Shown here: piece after piece, positions 50,233-64,000 of the stretch | Numbering within the stretch: position 1 is the first letter of the stretch | How the letters are laid out: each line of letters begins with the position of its first letter | Assembly: GCF_007747795.1 (NCBI RefSeq) | Contig: NZ_CP036275.1 | Span: 7,060,001-7,124,000 of the forward strand | Direction of reading: 5' to 3' | Source of the DNA: Maioricimonas rarisocia | GTDB lineage: Bacteria; Planctomycetota; Planctomycetia; Planctomycetales; Planctomycetaceae | DNA length: 64,000 nucleotides | Position numbers and translations under genes: made by a program | The notes under the pieces: generated by a model | Told to the model about the DNA's origin: nothing | Database searches by the model: none | What the model saw: the letters and a program-made list of their open reading frames with translations, nothing else

Positions 50233-51546
50233 ATGAGCCAGCGTAACATCGGATTCATTTCCACACGGTTTGCCGGGACCGACGGAGTCTCTCTCGAAAG
50301 CTCGAAGTGGGCACAGGTGCTCTGGGATCACCGGCACGTCAGCTACTGGTATGCCGGCAAGCTCGACCGCGACGAAGGGACGAGCATGATGGTCCCTGAA
50401 GCGTATTTCGGGCATCCGGACGTCGAGGCGATCACCCGCCAGGGATTCGGGGCTCTGAAACGGAGCCGCGCGCTGACCGAACAGGTCTACCAGCTGGCCA
50501 GCCATCTGAAGGATACGCTGTACGAGTTCGTCAAGAACTATGAGATCGACATTCTGTGCATCCAGAACGCGCTCTGCATTCCGATGCACATTCCGCTGGG
50601 CGTGGCGATTACGCACTTCATCGCCGAGACCGAATTCCCGGTCATCGCCCACCACCACGACTTCTACTGGGAGCGGGACCGCTTCAAGGTGAACGCGGTC
50701 TCCGACTTCCTCGAAATGGCGTTTCCGCCGCGGCTCCCCACGATCGAACATGTGACGATCAACTCGGCGGCCCAGGTCGATCTGGCCCACCGGAAGGGGG
50801 TCTCGTCGATTCTGGTGCCGAACGTGCTCGACTTCGAAACGCCGGCCCCGGGGATCGATGAGTTCAACTACGACTTCCGCGAACGGATCGGCCTGAGTGC
50901 CGACGACATTCTCGTTCTGCAGCCGACCCGCGTTGTTCCCCGCAAGGGCATCGAGCACGCGATTGCCCTGCTCGGCCAGCTGAAAGACCCGCGGATGAAG
51001 CTGATCGTGACGCACGCCTCCGGCGATGAGGGACACGAGTACCAGCACGCGCTGATCGAACTGGCCGAGCATCACGGCGTCGACATGCGGTTCGTCGACC
51101 ATCTTGTCGGCGACGAACGGTACGAATACCAGGACGGCTCGAAGACGTACTCTCTGTGGGACACGTACCCGCATGCCGATCTGGTGACGTACCCAAGTCT
51201 GTACGAAGGCTTCGGCAACGCATTGCTGGAAGCGTTCTACTTCCGCAAACCGGTGCTGGTGAACCGGTACTCGATCTATCAGACCGACATCGAGCCGAAG
51301 GGCTTCAAGGTTCTCTCGATGAACGGGTACCTGACGCGGAACCTGCACGAGCATGTGCGGCACGTGATTGACGACGCGGAATACCGCTCCGAGATGGTCA
51401 ACCACAATTACGAGCTGGCGACGCGATTCTTCAGCTATTCGGTGCTGCGTCGGAAGCTGCGGGCGATCATCTATAACCTGACGGGCCAGGACGAACTGCG
51501 GCCGACGAGTGAAGCGGGCAGCAGTCCGATCGCGCCGACCGCGTGA
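50233..51546 (+). CDS. GT4 glycosyltransferase, end of the compatible-solute cluster
   Basis: The 437-residue product starts at ATG 50233. It has a GT4-type GT-B layout: [21 protein letters not shown] at the N-terminus, the [18 protein letters not shown] segment, [14 protein letters not shown], and the donor-site [20 protein letters not shown]. There is no signal peptide. It may add a further sugar (mannose) to glucosylglycerate or act on its phosphorylated form. It is the last gene on this transcript before a 425-base gap. Confidence 0.8.
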   Translation: MSQRNIGFISTRFAGTDGVSLESSKWAQVLWDHRHVSYWYAGKLDRDEGTSMMVPEAYFGHPDVEAITRQGFGALKRSRALTEQVYQLASHLKDTLYEFVKNYEIDILCIQNALCIPMHIPLGVAITHFIAETEFPVIAHHHDFYWERDRFKVNAVSDFLEMAFPPRLPTIEHVTINSAAQVDLAHRKGVSSILVPNVLDFETPAPGIDEFNYDFRERIGLSADDILVLQPTRVVPRKGIEHAIALLGQLKDPRMKLIVTHASGDEGHEYQHALIELAEHHGVDMRFVDHLVGDERYEYQDGSKTYSLWDTYPHADLVTYPSLYEGFGNALLEAFYFRKPVLVNRYSIYQTDIEPKGFKVLSMNGYLTRNLHEHVRHVIDDAEYRSEMVNHNYELATRFFSYSVLRRKLRAIIYNLTGQDELRPTSEAGSSPIAPTA

Positions 51547-51971
51547 AAGCCGCCACCTGCCAGCGTCCGGGAGCGGGCCACGGGTACGTCAACGTTCGTT
51601 TATGCTTGCATGCGTTCCGGACGACAGCTAGACTCAAAACGTCGGCGATTGGTGCTGCGCGATGTTCGCAGAAATGGCCGCCGACATCCCGCCTGCCGGG
51701 TGGAAGCATCCGGCTACCCCATTCCTGACGGAATTGGTGGACCGGCGTTGTCAAACCTTTGAAGTTACGGGATCTGCGCGATCCGTACTGACAAAGGGAC
51801 GACCGGTACTCGCGGACCTTCCAGCCAGATTCTACCTCCCTTCCGGTCGTTCCGGGCTATCTGTGCGGCGACGCTGATCTCGGGCTGCGATCCCGGTGCA
51901 GACCGCTTTGGCGGTTTCCATCGGTTCGGAGTCGGGTTCGCACTCTTTGCGATCAGCTGAGGCCCTCTCGA
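51547..51971. other. Gap upstream of the giant PSCyt1 gene
   Basis: This 425-base stretch contains no repeat hairpin or gene. It should hold the promoter of the following operon; no consensus is clear. A small frame across it has no domain. Confidence 0.35.
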
Positions 51972-57086
<5,115 letters not shown>

Positions 57087-57178
57087 GTGCCGACAACCAA
57101 TACGACAGTCGACAACCACGGCGTCCCGTACAACATCGTCCCGTCCCAGAGGCGGGTTTCCCAGCTCAGGAGTTCGTC

Positions 57179-58645
<1,467 letters not shown>

Positions 58646-58732
58646 AAGGCTTGAGGCGCGAGGCTTGAGTCAATCAGGACCCGCGTTCTTGAGGGGATAC
58701 GAGCCGCGACCGTGAGGGAGCGGAGAAACCTG

Positions 58733-58763
58733 CCCGCCGGTTTCGGCCGGTGGGTTTTCTTTT
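58733..58763 (+). terminator. Rho-independent terminator of the PSCyt1/DUF1501 operon
   Basis: CCCGCCGG (58733-58740), a 6-base loop and CCGGTGGG (58747-58754) form an 8-bp stem with one G-T pair, followed by TTTTCTTTT. It lies 87 bases after the DUF1501 stop codon, on the same strand. Confidence 0.85.
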
Positions 58764-58944
58764 GCGCGGCAGGTCGAAGTCTTGAGAGGTGAGTCTTGGG
58801 CTGCGAGCAAAGCAGGCTGGAGCTGGCCGCTCAAGCAAACCTTCATTGCCTCGCATCGCTGTGCGGCGCCGGTTGGCGAGCAACCGGGGCCAGCCGGTGA
58901 AGAGCCCCCCGCAAGTGGGGCAGACATCCCTGTCTGCCCTTGCT
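58764..58944. repeat. Palindromic repeats beside the RAYT gene
   Basis: A CCGGTTG-GCGAG-CAACCGG hairpin (58869-58887) and a type B REP in inverse orientation (58917-58939, loop TCCC) flank the end of the RAYT gene. The first palindrome recurs at 60153-60171 and 62855-62873, all within the RAYT neighbourhood. Confidence 0.75.
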
Positions 58945-59424
58945 TCATTCTGGAGCGAGGAATTGCTTGTTGCCGTACCAGGCGGGCCATGGTTTGCGTC
59001 TATCCACCAGACCGGCCCGGTACGGATTGTCATGAATGTAGTGGTACTTCTCCCAGTACTCCGCTTCGTCCCGGACAATCCGGTCCCAGGTCTCGTCCTG
59101 CCAGAGCGGTCCGGTGGAGTGGCGCCTCCGATTAAGCTCCCGCGCTGATGTTCCCTTGATCCCCTTGAGGATGCGGCTGAGCGGCACACCCTTATTCGGT
59201 TTGAGCAACAGGTGAACGTGGTCCGGCATGACAACCGCCGCAGCCAGACGGTAGAAGCCGGGATCGCCGGCAACCACGCGTGCGAGAACGCAGCTCCGCT
59301 CCTGCGAGTCCAGTCGTCTTCGACGTGGGGCAATGCGAAACGTTACGAAGTAGACGCTGTTGCCAAGTCGCCAGTGCGGCAGCCGCCGCCGGTAGATCTC
59401 CAGTTGCTCCGGGGAATCCGACAC
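58945..59424 (-). CDS. REP-associated tyrosine transposase (RAYT)
   Basis: The 159-residue product is a Y1 transposase of the IS200-like HUH group. The HUH motif HVH is at residues 69-71 (VVMPDHVHLLL), and the helix YWEKYHYIHDNPYRAGLV carries the candidate nucleophile Tyr (127 or 129). GPLWQDETWDR is typical of RAYTs. GTG 59424 has GGAGGG 8 bases before. The gene has REP hairpins on both sides, the arrangement in which RAYTs are known to act on REP elements. It is probably the enzyme behind the hairpin families in this window. Confidence 0.9.
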   Translation of the reverse strand: MSDSPEQLEIYRRRLPHWRLGNSVYFVTFRIAPRRRRLDSQERSCVLARVVAGDPGFYRLAAAVVMPDHVHLLLKPNKGVPLSRILKGIKGTSARELNRRRHSTGPLWQDETWDRIVRDEAEYWEKYHYIHDNPYRAGLVDRRKPWPAWYGNKQFLAPE

Positions 59425-60215
59425 AGGGATGGCCCTCCACTGTGAATGGTCTTCGGAAACTCGCCAGCAGATTGGAAGTCGCTCAGCCAGTCCGCGTCAG
59501 GGCAGGCAGGAATGCCTGCCCCACCAGTCGAACGTGATGGGAGCTGGCAATCGCGACCATGCTACCGCTCGCCGCTGTGGGTGGGCAAGCGCTTCAGGCG
59601 ACCATGGAAGCCCGCGCGCGTAAGTGGGGCAGACATTCCTGTCTGCCCTTATTGCACTCCCAAGTGGCCGTCTTCCATTCAAATGATGATGGCCCGTGGT
59701 CAACGACTCGTAGGCTGCCCGGCAGGTGAGCGTCCGGGCAGGCAGGAATGCCTGCCCCACCTGGTCGAAGGTGGTGGGTGGCCCGGATGGCTTTCCCGGC
59801 CAACTCCGCAGGATGGGACTGGTGCCGGCGTTGTCCTGCACGCGGGTCCCGCTGCCACCGGCCGGTCAGCGCCACAGGCGTTTCTGAAGAGCCCCCGCGC
59901 GCAAGTGGGGCAGACATTCCTGTCTGCCCTTGTTGCACTCCCAGGTGGCCGTCTTCCATTCAAATGATGTCGGCCCGTGGTCAACGACTCGTAGGCTTCC
60001 CCGGCAGGTGAGCGTCCGGGCAGGCAGGAATGCCTGCTCCACCTAGCCGAATGTGGTGGAAGACCCGGATGGCATTCCCGGCCAACTCCGCAGGATGGGA
60101 CTGGTGCCGGCCGCTCAAGCAAACCTTGATTGCCTCGTGTCGCTGCGCGGCGCCGGTTGGCGAGCAACCGGAGCTACCCGGCTCGGATTGCTTCAGACGC
60201 GAGTGGATGCGCGCC
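59425..60215. repeat. REP array upstream of the RAYT gene
   Basis: Hairpins in the orientation opposite to those at 1-5.6 kb are found here. Inverse type A lies at 59501-59522, 59736-59758 and 60018-60040. Inverse type B lies at 59626-59648 and 59907-59929. A CCGGTTG palindrome lies at 60153-60171. They alternate as A, B, A, B, A with 110-171 bases between starts. Linking DNA between copies is itself repeated. No gene is supported. Confidence 0.88.
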
Positions 60216-60217
60216 GC

Positions 60218-60706
60218 CTACCCGGCAGGCCTGCGAGCGGAGAAGTAGTACTGCCCCTCGAGTTCACCGATGGGGATTCGCAGATCTCCGCCGCCCCCGT
60301 CGCCGGTATACTGCCCCGACAGCATCTTCACCGGAGGCAGCGTGTATGCGTCCGAGCCGGCCCACGACTCCAGTGGATCGACCACTTCAGCATTCTCGAT
60401 CTTTCCGTTGGCTCCATCGGCGTAGCGGACATTGAAGATCGCCCGGAGCGTCCAGTCCCGGTGGTCCGCGGGGATGTCATCCCAGTACACCATGCTCTCG
60501 ATCGCCGCAGTGTCTCCCCGTTCGAACGCATCCTCGTAGGCGGCAGCCAGTGCCTCGGCAGACTCGGCGGGCGTGAGCGTCATCTCCGCTTCGGATGAGG
60601 CCGTCGCGGCCGGATCCGACTCGGGAGCTTCGACCGTCGACGCACCATCCTGACCATTGCATCCAGCGAGGATGACCAGGCAGACCGAAAGGAATTGGAT
60701 CTTCAT
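60218..60706 (-). CDS. Putative lipoprotein of unknown function
   Basis: The 162-residue product has a lipoprotein signal with lipobox LAGC (VCLVILAGCNG). A Thr/Ala/Glu-rich linker follows, then a compact domain with a helix (AEALAAAYEDAFERGDTAAIE) like those of the SnoaL/NTF2-type or DUF4440-type stress proteins. It would sit on a membrane facing the periplasm. The family is not certain. Confidence 0.6.
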   Translation of the reverse strand: MKIQFLSVCLVILAGCNGQDGASTVEAPESDPAATASSEAEMTLTPAESAEALAAAYEDAFERGDTAAIESMVYWDDIPADHRDWTLRAIFNVRYADGANGKIENAEVVDPLESWAGSDAYTLPPVKMLSGQYTGDGGGGDLRIPIGELEGQYYFSARRPAG

Positions 60707-60942
60707 CGACGTGGGGCTCCGATCTTGTTGCAGAGGGCGACCCGCGTTTTGTTTCCCAGGAAGAGTTGAAGCTACCGCTGCAGAGAGGGGGAGTCAATCG
60801 GGCATCTCACCCGCTGTCTATGAAGGCTTGAGACTCGAGGTGCGAGGGAACACGGGCCGCGACCGTGAGGGAGCGAGTGAGCTCGCCTGCACTTGTGCGA
60901 CCCGCTACCGTGTCCCCCCCGGACGCCATGAAGGAAACACGA

Positions 60943-61566
60943 ATGCCTGCCCCCGAACTGCTCATCGATGGTCCCGCTGATGCCGACTGGACGATCGCCC
61001 TTGCCCACGGTGCCGGGGCCGGCATGGAGAGCGACTTCATGGCGTTCTTCGCAGAGCACCTTGCCAAGGCGGGACTGCGGGTCGTGCGGTTCGAGTTCCC
61101 CTACATGCAGCAGCGGCGCACGAGCGGAAAGAAGTCCCCGCCCAACCGGGAGCCGGTCCTGCGGGAGACGTGGCTGGCGGTGATCGAAGAGCTCGGGGCC
61201 GACAAACTGGTGATCGGCGGCAAGTCGATGGGTGGCCGCATTGCGAGTCTCGTGGCCGACGAAGCGGGGGTCGCCGGCCTGGTCTGTCTGGGGTATCCGT
61301 TCCATCCGGTGGGAAAGCCGGATCGGCTACGGGTCGAGCACCTGCGGGAGTTGTCGACGCCGACGCTGATTCTGCAGGGGGAACGGGACACGTTCGGCAA
61401 TCGTGAAGAAGTGCCGGGCTACAGCCTGCCGGGCGAGATCCGGATCGAGTGGCTGCCGGACGGCGATCACAGCTTCAAGCCGCGTAAGAAGTCGGGCCAT
61501 ACGCTCGAGCAGAACTGGACCTCCGCGATCGAATCGATTGTTCAATTCGTTACCGGCCTTGGGTAG
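60943..61566 (+). CDS. Alpha/beta hydrolase of the Tex30/KANL3-like group
   Basis: The 207-residue product starts at ATG 60943, which has AAGGAA upstream; ATG 60928 is the alternative. It has LAHGAGAGMESDF as oxyanion region, nucleophile elbow GGKSMGG, catalytic Asp in QGERDTFG and His in DGDHSFKPRKKSG. This set is typical of the small cytosolic hydrolases of unknown substrate often called dienelactone-hydrolase-like. It is followed by a SRPBCC gene 72 bases away on the same strand. Confidence 0.85.
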   Translation: MPAPELLIDGPADADWTIALAHGAGAGMESDFMAFFAEHLAKAGLRVVRFEFPYMQQRRTSGKKSPPNREPVLRETWLAVIEELGADKLVIGGKSMGGRIASLVADEAGVAGLVCLGYPFHPVGKPDRLRVEHLRELSTPTLILQGERDTFGNREEVPGYSLPGEIRIEWLPDGDHSFKPRKKSGHTLEQNWTSAIESIVQFVTGLG

Positions 61567-61638
61567 GATCGGTCCTGAGGGGCGGGCCGGGGCGTTGCGG
61601 GTCCGTTCCGATCCTTTTCGAATTGACGGGAAACTTCG

Positions 61639-62313
61639 ATGAACGAGCCACCTGCCGAGTCCAATCCCGCGGTGGAATCACCGGGCGATGCCGCTCCGAA
61701 GACGCCGATCTGGCGAATCGCACTGATTGCCGCCGGCGTGCTGGTGATGCTGTTTCTGGTCGTGGCCTATCTGCTGCCGGACAGTTACCGCATCGAGCGG
61801 AGCATCGTCATCGACGCGCCGCCGGAGGAGATCCACGCCTACGTCGGCCACCTGAAACGCTGGCCGGAGTGGACGGTCTGGAACACCGAGAAGTATCCGA
61901 ACCTCAGGTACGAATATGAGGGGCCGGAGTCGGGCGTCGGAGCCCGACAGATCTGGAATGATCCGGACACCGGCAGCGGTTATCTCGAAGTGACGCAGAG
62001 CGACCCTCAGGAGGGGATCGTTTACACGATGGCTTTCGAGGGCTTTGAGCCGCTGGAAGGGTCGATCCTCTATGACCAGCAGGAAACAGGGACCGAGGTC
62101 ACGTGGCTCGGCGAGGGGAACCTGGGGAGCAATCCGATCGGCCGGTACTTCGGGCTGATGATGGAGTCGATGATCGGCGCGGATTACGAGCAGGGGTTGT
62201 CACAGTTGAAGGCGAAGGTGGAAGCGAAAACTGAGCCGCCCGAGAACCCTGCTCTGCCGACTGAAGGTGAGGAACTGACCGAGCCGGAACCCCCGGCCGG
62301 GGAGGGCGAATAG
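61639..62313 (+). CDS. SRPBCC-family protein with N-terminal membrane anchor
   Basis: The 224-residue product has a single transmembrane segment (about residues 25-46), then a START-like SRPBCC domain (RIERSIVIDAPPEEIHAYVGHLKRWPEWTVWN, GARQIWNDPDTGSGYLEV, GSILYDQQETGTEVTWLGEG), and a Pro/Glu-rich tail. These domains bind hydrophobic ligands. The ligand is unknown. Confidence 0.8.
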   Translation: MNEPPAESNPAVESPGDAAPKTPIWRIALIAAGVLVMLFLVVAYLLPDSYRIERSIVIDAPPEEIHAYVGHLKRWPEWTVWNTEKYPNLRYEYEGPESGVGARQIWNDPDTGSGYLEVTQSDPQEGIVYTMAFEGFEPLEGSILYDQQETGTEVTWLGEGNLGSNPIGRYFGLMMESMIGADYEQGLSQLKAKVEAKTEPPENPALPTEGEELTEPEPPAGEGE

Positions 62314-63017
62314 ATGGCAGAGTCCACCGGCCGCAACCGGTAGGTTTCCCAGCCGGTGAGCGTTCGGGCAGGCAGGAATGCCTGCCCCACCGGGTCGAAT
62401 GTGGTGGTAGACCCGGAAGGCATTCCCGGCCAACTCGGCAGGCTGGAAGTGGTGCCGGCGTTGTCCTGCACGCGGGTGCCGCCGCCACCGGCCGGTCAGC
62501 GCCACTGGCGTTTCTGAAGAGCCCCCGCGCGTAAGTGGGGCAGACATTCCTGTCTGCCTTTTCTCCACTGTTGAGTGACTCTTTCACAGCGCAGTGACTT
62601 CCGCGCCCCGTCAGGGACTCGTTAACTGCCCAGCCGGTGAGCGTTCGGGCAGGCAGGAATGCCTGCCCCACCTGGCCGAAGGTGGTGGGGGGCTGGAAGG
62701 CTTTCCTCGCCGGCTCGGCAGGCTGGGACGGGGACCGGCATTTTCACGCGACTTCCTGTGGCTGCGCCATCCAGACACATCCTGTGTCTGGGCCACCCTC
62801 TGGACCATGCCGGCCGCTCTGGTTCCGGCTCCTGCCTCGCGTCGCTGCGCGACCCCGGTTGGCGAGCAACCGGGGCTACCCGAATCGAGTCGCTGCCTGC
62901 CCCACCAGACTTCAGAACAGTTTCGCGGCGTTGAGGTCTGCGGCAGTCTCCGCGACAATCTCTTCAGCTCGCTCGACTGAACGTGCGCCCTGACGACGCA
63001 ACTGCAAGGCAGACCTG
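62314..63017. repeat. REP array, distal part
   Basis: Inverse type A hairpins lie at 62366-62388 and 62647-62669, with an inverse type B between them (62537-62559). A CCGGTTG palindrome lies at 62855-62873. The orientation matches that of the array at 59425-60215. No gene is supported in this 704-base gap. Confidence 0.87.
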
Positions 63018-64000
63018 ATGGATCACCCGATCGGCCGGCCACTGGCCGAACTTGACACGCCCGCCCTGTGCATCGACCTCGATACCTTCGAAGCGAACAT
63101 TGCCGCGATGGCCGGCTACATCGCCGACTGCGGCAAGCAGTGGCGTCCACATGCGAAGTGTCACAAGTCACCCGCCATCGCCCATCGGCTGCTCGAGGCG
63201 GGAGCGATCGGCGTGACGGTGGCGAAGGTTTCGGAGGCGGAAGTCTTCATGAAAGCCGGCGTCCGGGACGTACTCATCGCCAACATGATCGCCGGCGAAA
63301 CCAAGGTGAACCGCGTGGCGGCCCTGTGCCGGTATGGCGATCCGATTGTGGCGGTCGATCACTTCGCGCAGGCCGAGGCGCTCGCGGCCGCCTGTCGCCG
63401 GCTGGGGGTGAGCTGTCGCGTGCTCGTGGAGATCAACATCGGGATGGACCGGGTGGGGATTCGCCCGGGTCCGGATGCGATCGAGCTGGCTCACGGCGTC
63501 GACCGGCTGGAGGGAGTCCGGCTGGTGGGGGTGATGGGCTACGAAGGTCATCTGCTGAGAGTGGAGGATCCGGAGGAGAAGCGACGGAAGATCGACTCGG
63601 CAATCGGACTGCTCGAAGAAGCCCGGGACCGGATGCAGCGGGAGGGCATCTGTGCCGACATTGTCAGTGCCGGCGGGACCGGTTCGTATCAGTTCACTTC
63701 GCACTGCCCGGCCGTGACGGAGCTGCAGGCGGGGGGCGGAATGTTCGCGGATCCCTTCTATATTGAACAGTGCGGCGTGCAGGGGCTCAGTCCGTCGCTG
63801 ACGGTCCTGGCGACAGTGGTGAGCCGGCCGATGCTCGAGCGGGGCATCATGGATTCCGGCCGGAAGACACTTAACGGTGAACTGCACATGCCGGTGGTCA
63901 AATCGACGGTGGTCGGCCGGTCCCTTCCGGATGCCACGGTGACCGCGTTGAGTGCCGAGCACGGGTTTCTGAAGCTCGGGCCGGAGTCTCAGGATCTGAC
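63018..64000 (+). CDS. D-threonine aldolase / DSD1-like PLP enzyme, 3' end outside window
   Basis: The first 327 residues are present. They begin LDTPALCIDLDTFEANI, with the PLP-binding Lys expected in RPHAKCHK (Lys 47), and continue with the alanine-racemase-type barrel (NINIGMDRVGIRPG, GVMGYEGHLL, SAGGTGSYQF). This is the pattern of D-threonine aldolases and D-serine dehydratases, which are fold type III PLP enzymes with a metal site near the C-terminus, not visible here. The start ATG 63018 has AAGGCAG just upstream. Substrate uncertain. Confidence 0.85.
   Translation, partial: MDHPIGRPLAELDTPALCIDLDTFEANIAAMAGYIADCGKQWRPHAKCHKSPAIAHRLLEAGAIGVTVAKVSEAEVFMKAGVRDVLIANMIAGETKVNRVAALCRYGDPIVAVDHFAQAEALAAACRRLGVSCRVLVEINIGMDRVGIRPGPDAIELAHGVDRLEGVRLVGVMGYEGHLLRVEDPEEKRRKIDSAIGLLEEARDRMQREGICADIVSAGGTGSYQFTSHCPAVTELQAGGGMFADPFYIEQCGVQGLSPSLTVLATVVSRPMLERGIMDSGRKTLNGELHMPVVKSTVVGRSLPDATVTALSAEHGFLKLGPESQDL

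Noticed and set aside
63018-64000. Classical alanine racemase
   Set aside because: The RPHAKCHK context and LDTPALCIDLD start fit the D-threonine aldolase / DSD1 group better.

Overview
The window reads as a chromosomal segment of a GC-rich planctomycete. The evidence is the combination of a giant PSCyt1/DUF1549/DUF1553 protein beside a DUF1501 protein (51972-58645), two ECF sigma factor + Ser/Thr kinase pairs (5597-7636 and 42740-45036), a secreted sulfatase (40934-42424), a glucosylglycerate-type compatible-solute cluster (45236-51546) and many intergenic palindromic repeats. I saw no rRNA, tRNA, CRISPR array or replication origin.

Layout. 1-5.6 kb: end of a membrane protein, then a REP hairpin array with a ~0.75 kb tandem duplication, a small secreted protein inside it, and a 1226-bp insertion sequence sitting at the loop of one REP hairpin. 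5.6-10.4 kb: kinase/sigma pair, DUF5658-like membrane protein, zinc-ribbon membrane protein, YbjN-like protein. 10.4-23.2 kb: a minus-strand, long-tailed-phage-like structural operon (portal, protease, decoration protein, major capsid, frameshifted tail assembly chaperone, connectors, tail tube, short tape measure, distal tail, hub with a 200-residue serine-rich tail) ending in a DUF115/Maf-like protein and a GT4 glycosyltransferase. It has no terminase, integrase, replication or lysis gene. 23.4-29.8 kb: a cytochrome c'-like protein, a ferredoxin-NADP reductase, and divergently a NifJ pyruvate:ferredoxin oxidoreductase overlapping a dihydroorotate-dehydrogenase-like gene. 29.8-40.7 kb: accessory and mostly unrecognised genes, including a SpoIIAA-like protein, an RCK_C membrane protein, two tandem helical paralogues, a ~1160-residue helical-repeat protein and a HEAT-like protein. 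40.9-45.0 kb: sulfatase and the second kinase/sigma pair. 45.2-51.5 kb: M20-like protein, GpgS, two more glycosyltransferases and a HAD protein. 52.0-58.6 kb: PSCyt1 giant and DUF1501 partner, closed by a strong terminator. 58.6-64 kb: a RAYT (REP-associated tyrosine transposase) embedded in REP hairpins of opposite orientation to those at 1-5.6 kb, then a lipoprotein, an alpha/beta hydrolase, a SRPBCC protein, more REPs and the start of a D-threonine-aldolase-like gene.

How it fits together. The likeliest under-described system is the terminase-less phage-like particle operon with its own glycosylation-type genes: a canonical -1 slippery heptamer in the tail chaperone argues that the tail genes are under selection, and the serine-rich hub tail followed directly by two glycosyltransferase-like genes suggests a glycosylated particle. 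A second coherent system is the RAYT/REP family, whose two hairpin types have complementary loops and form inverted pairs; one copy has been hit by an IS precisely on its dyad axis. All functions are inferred by eye from sequence; no database search was run.
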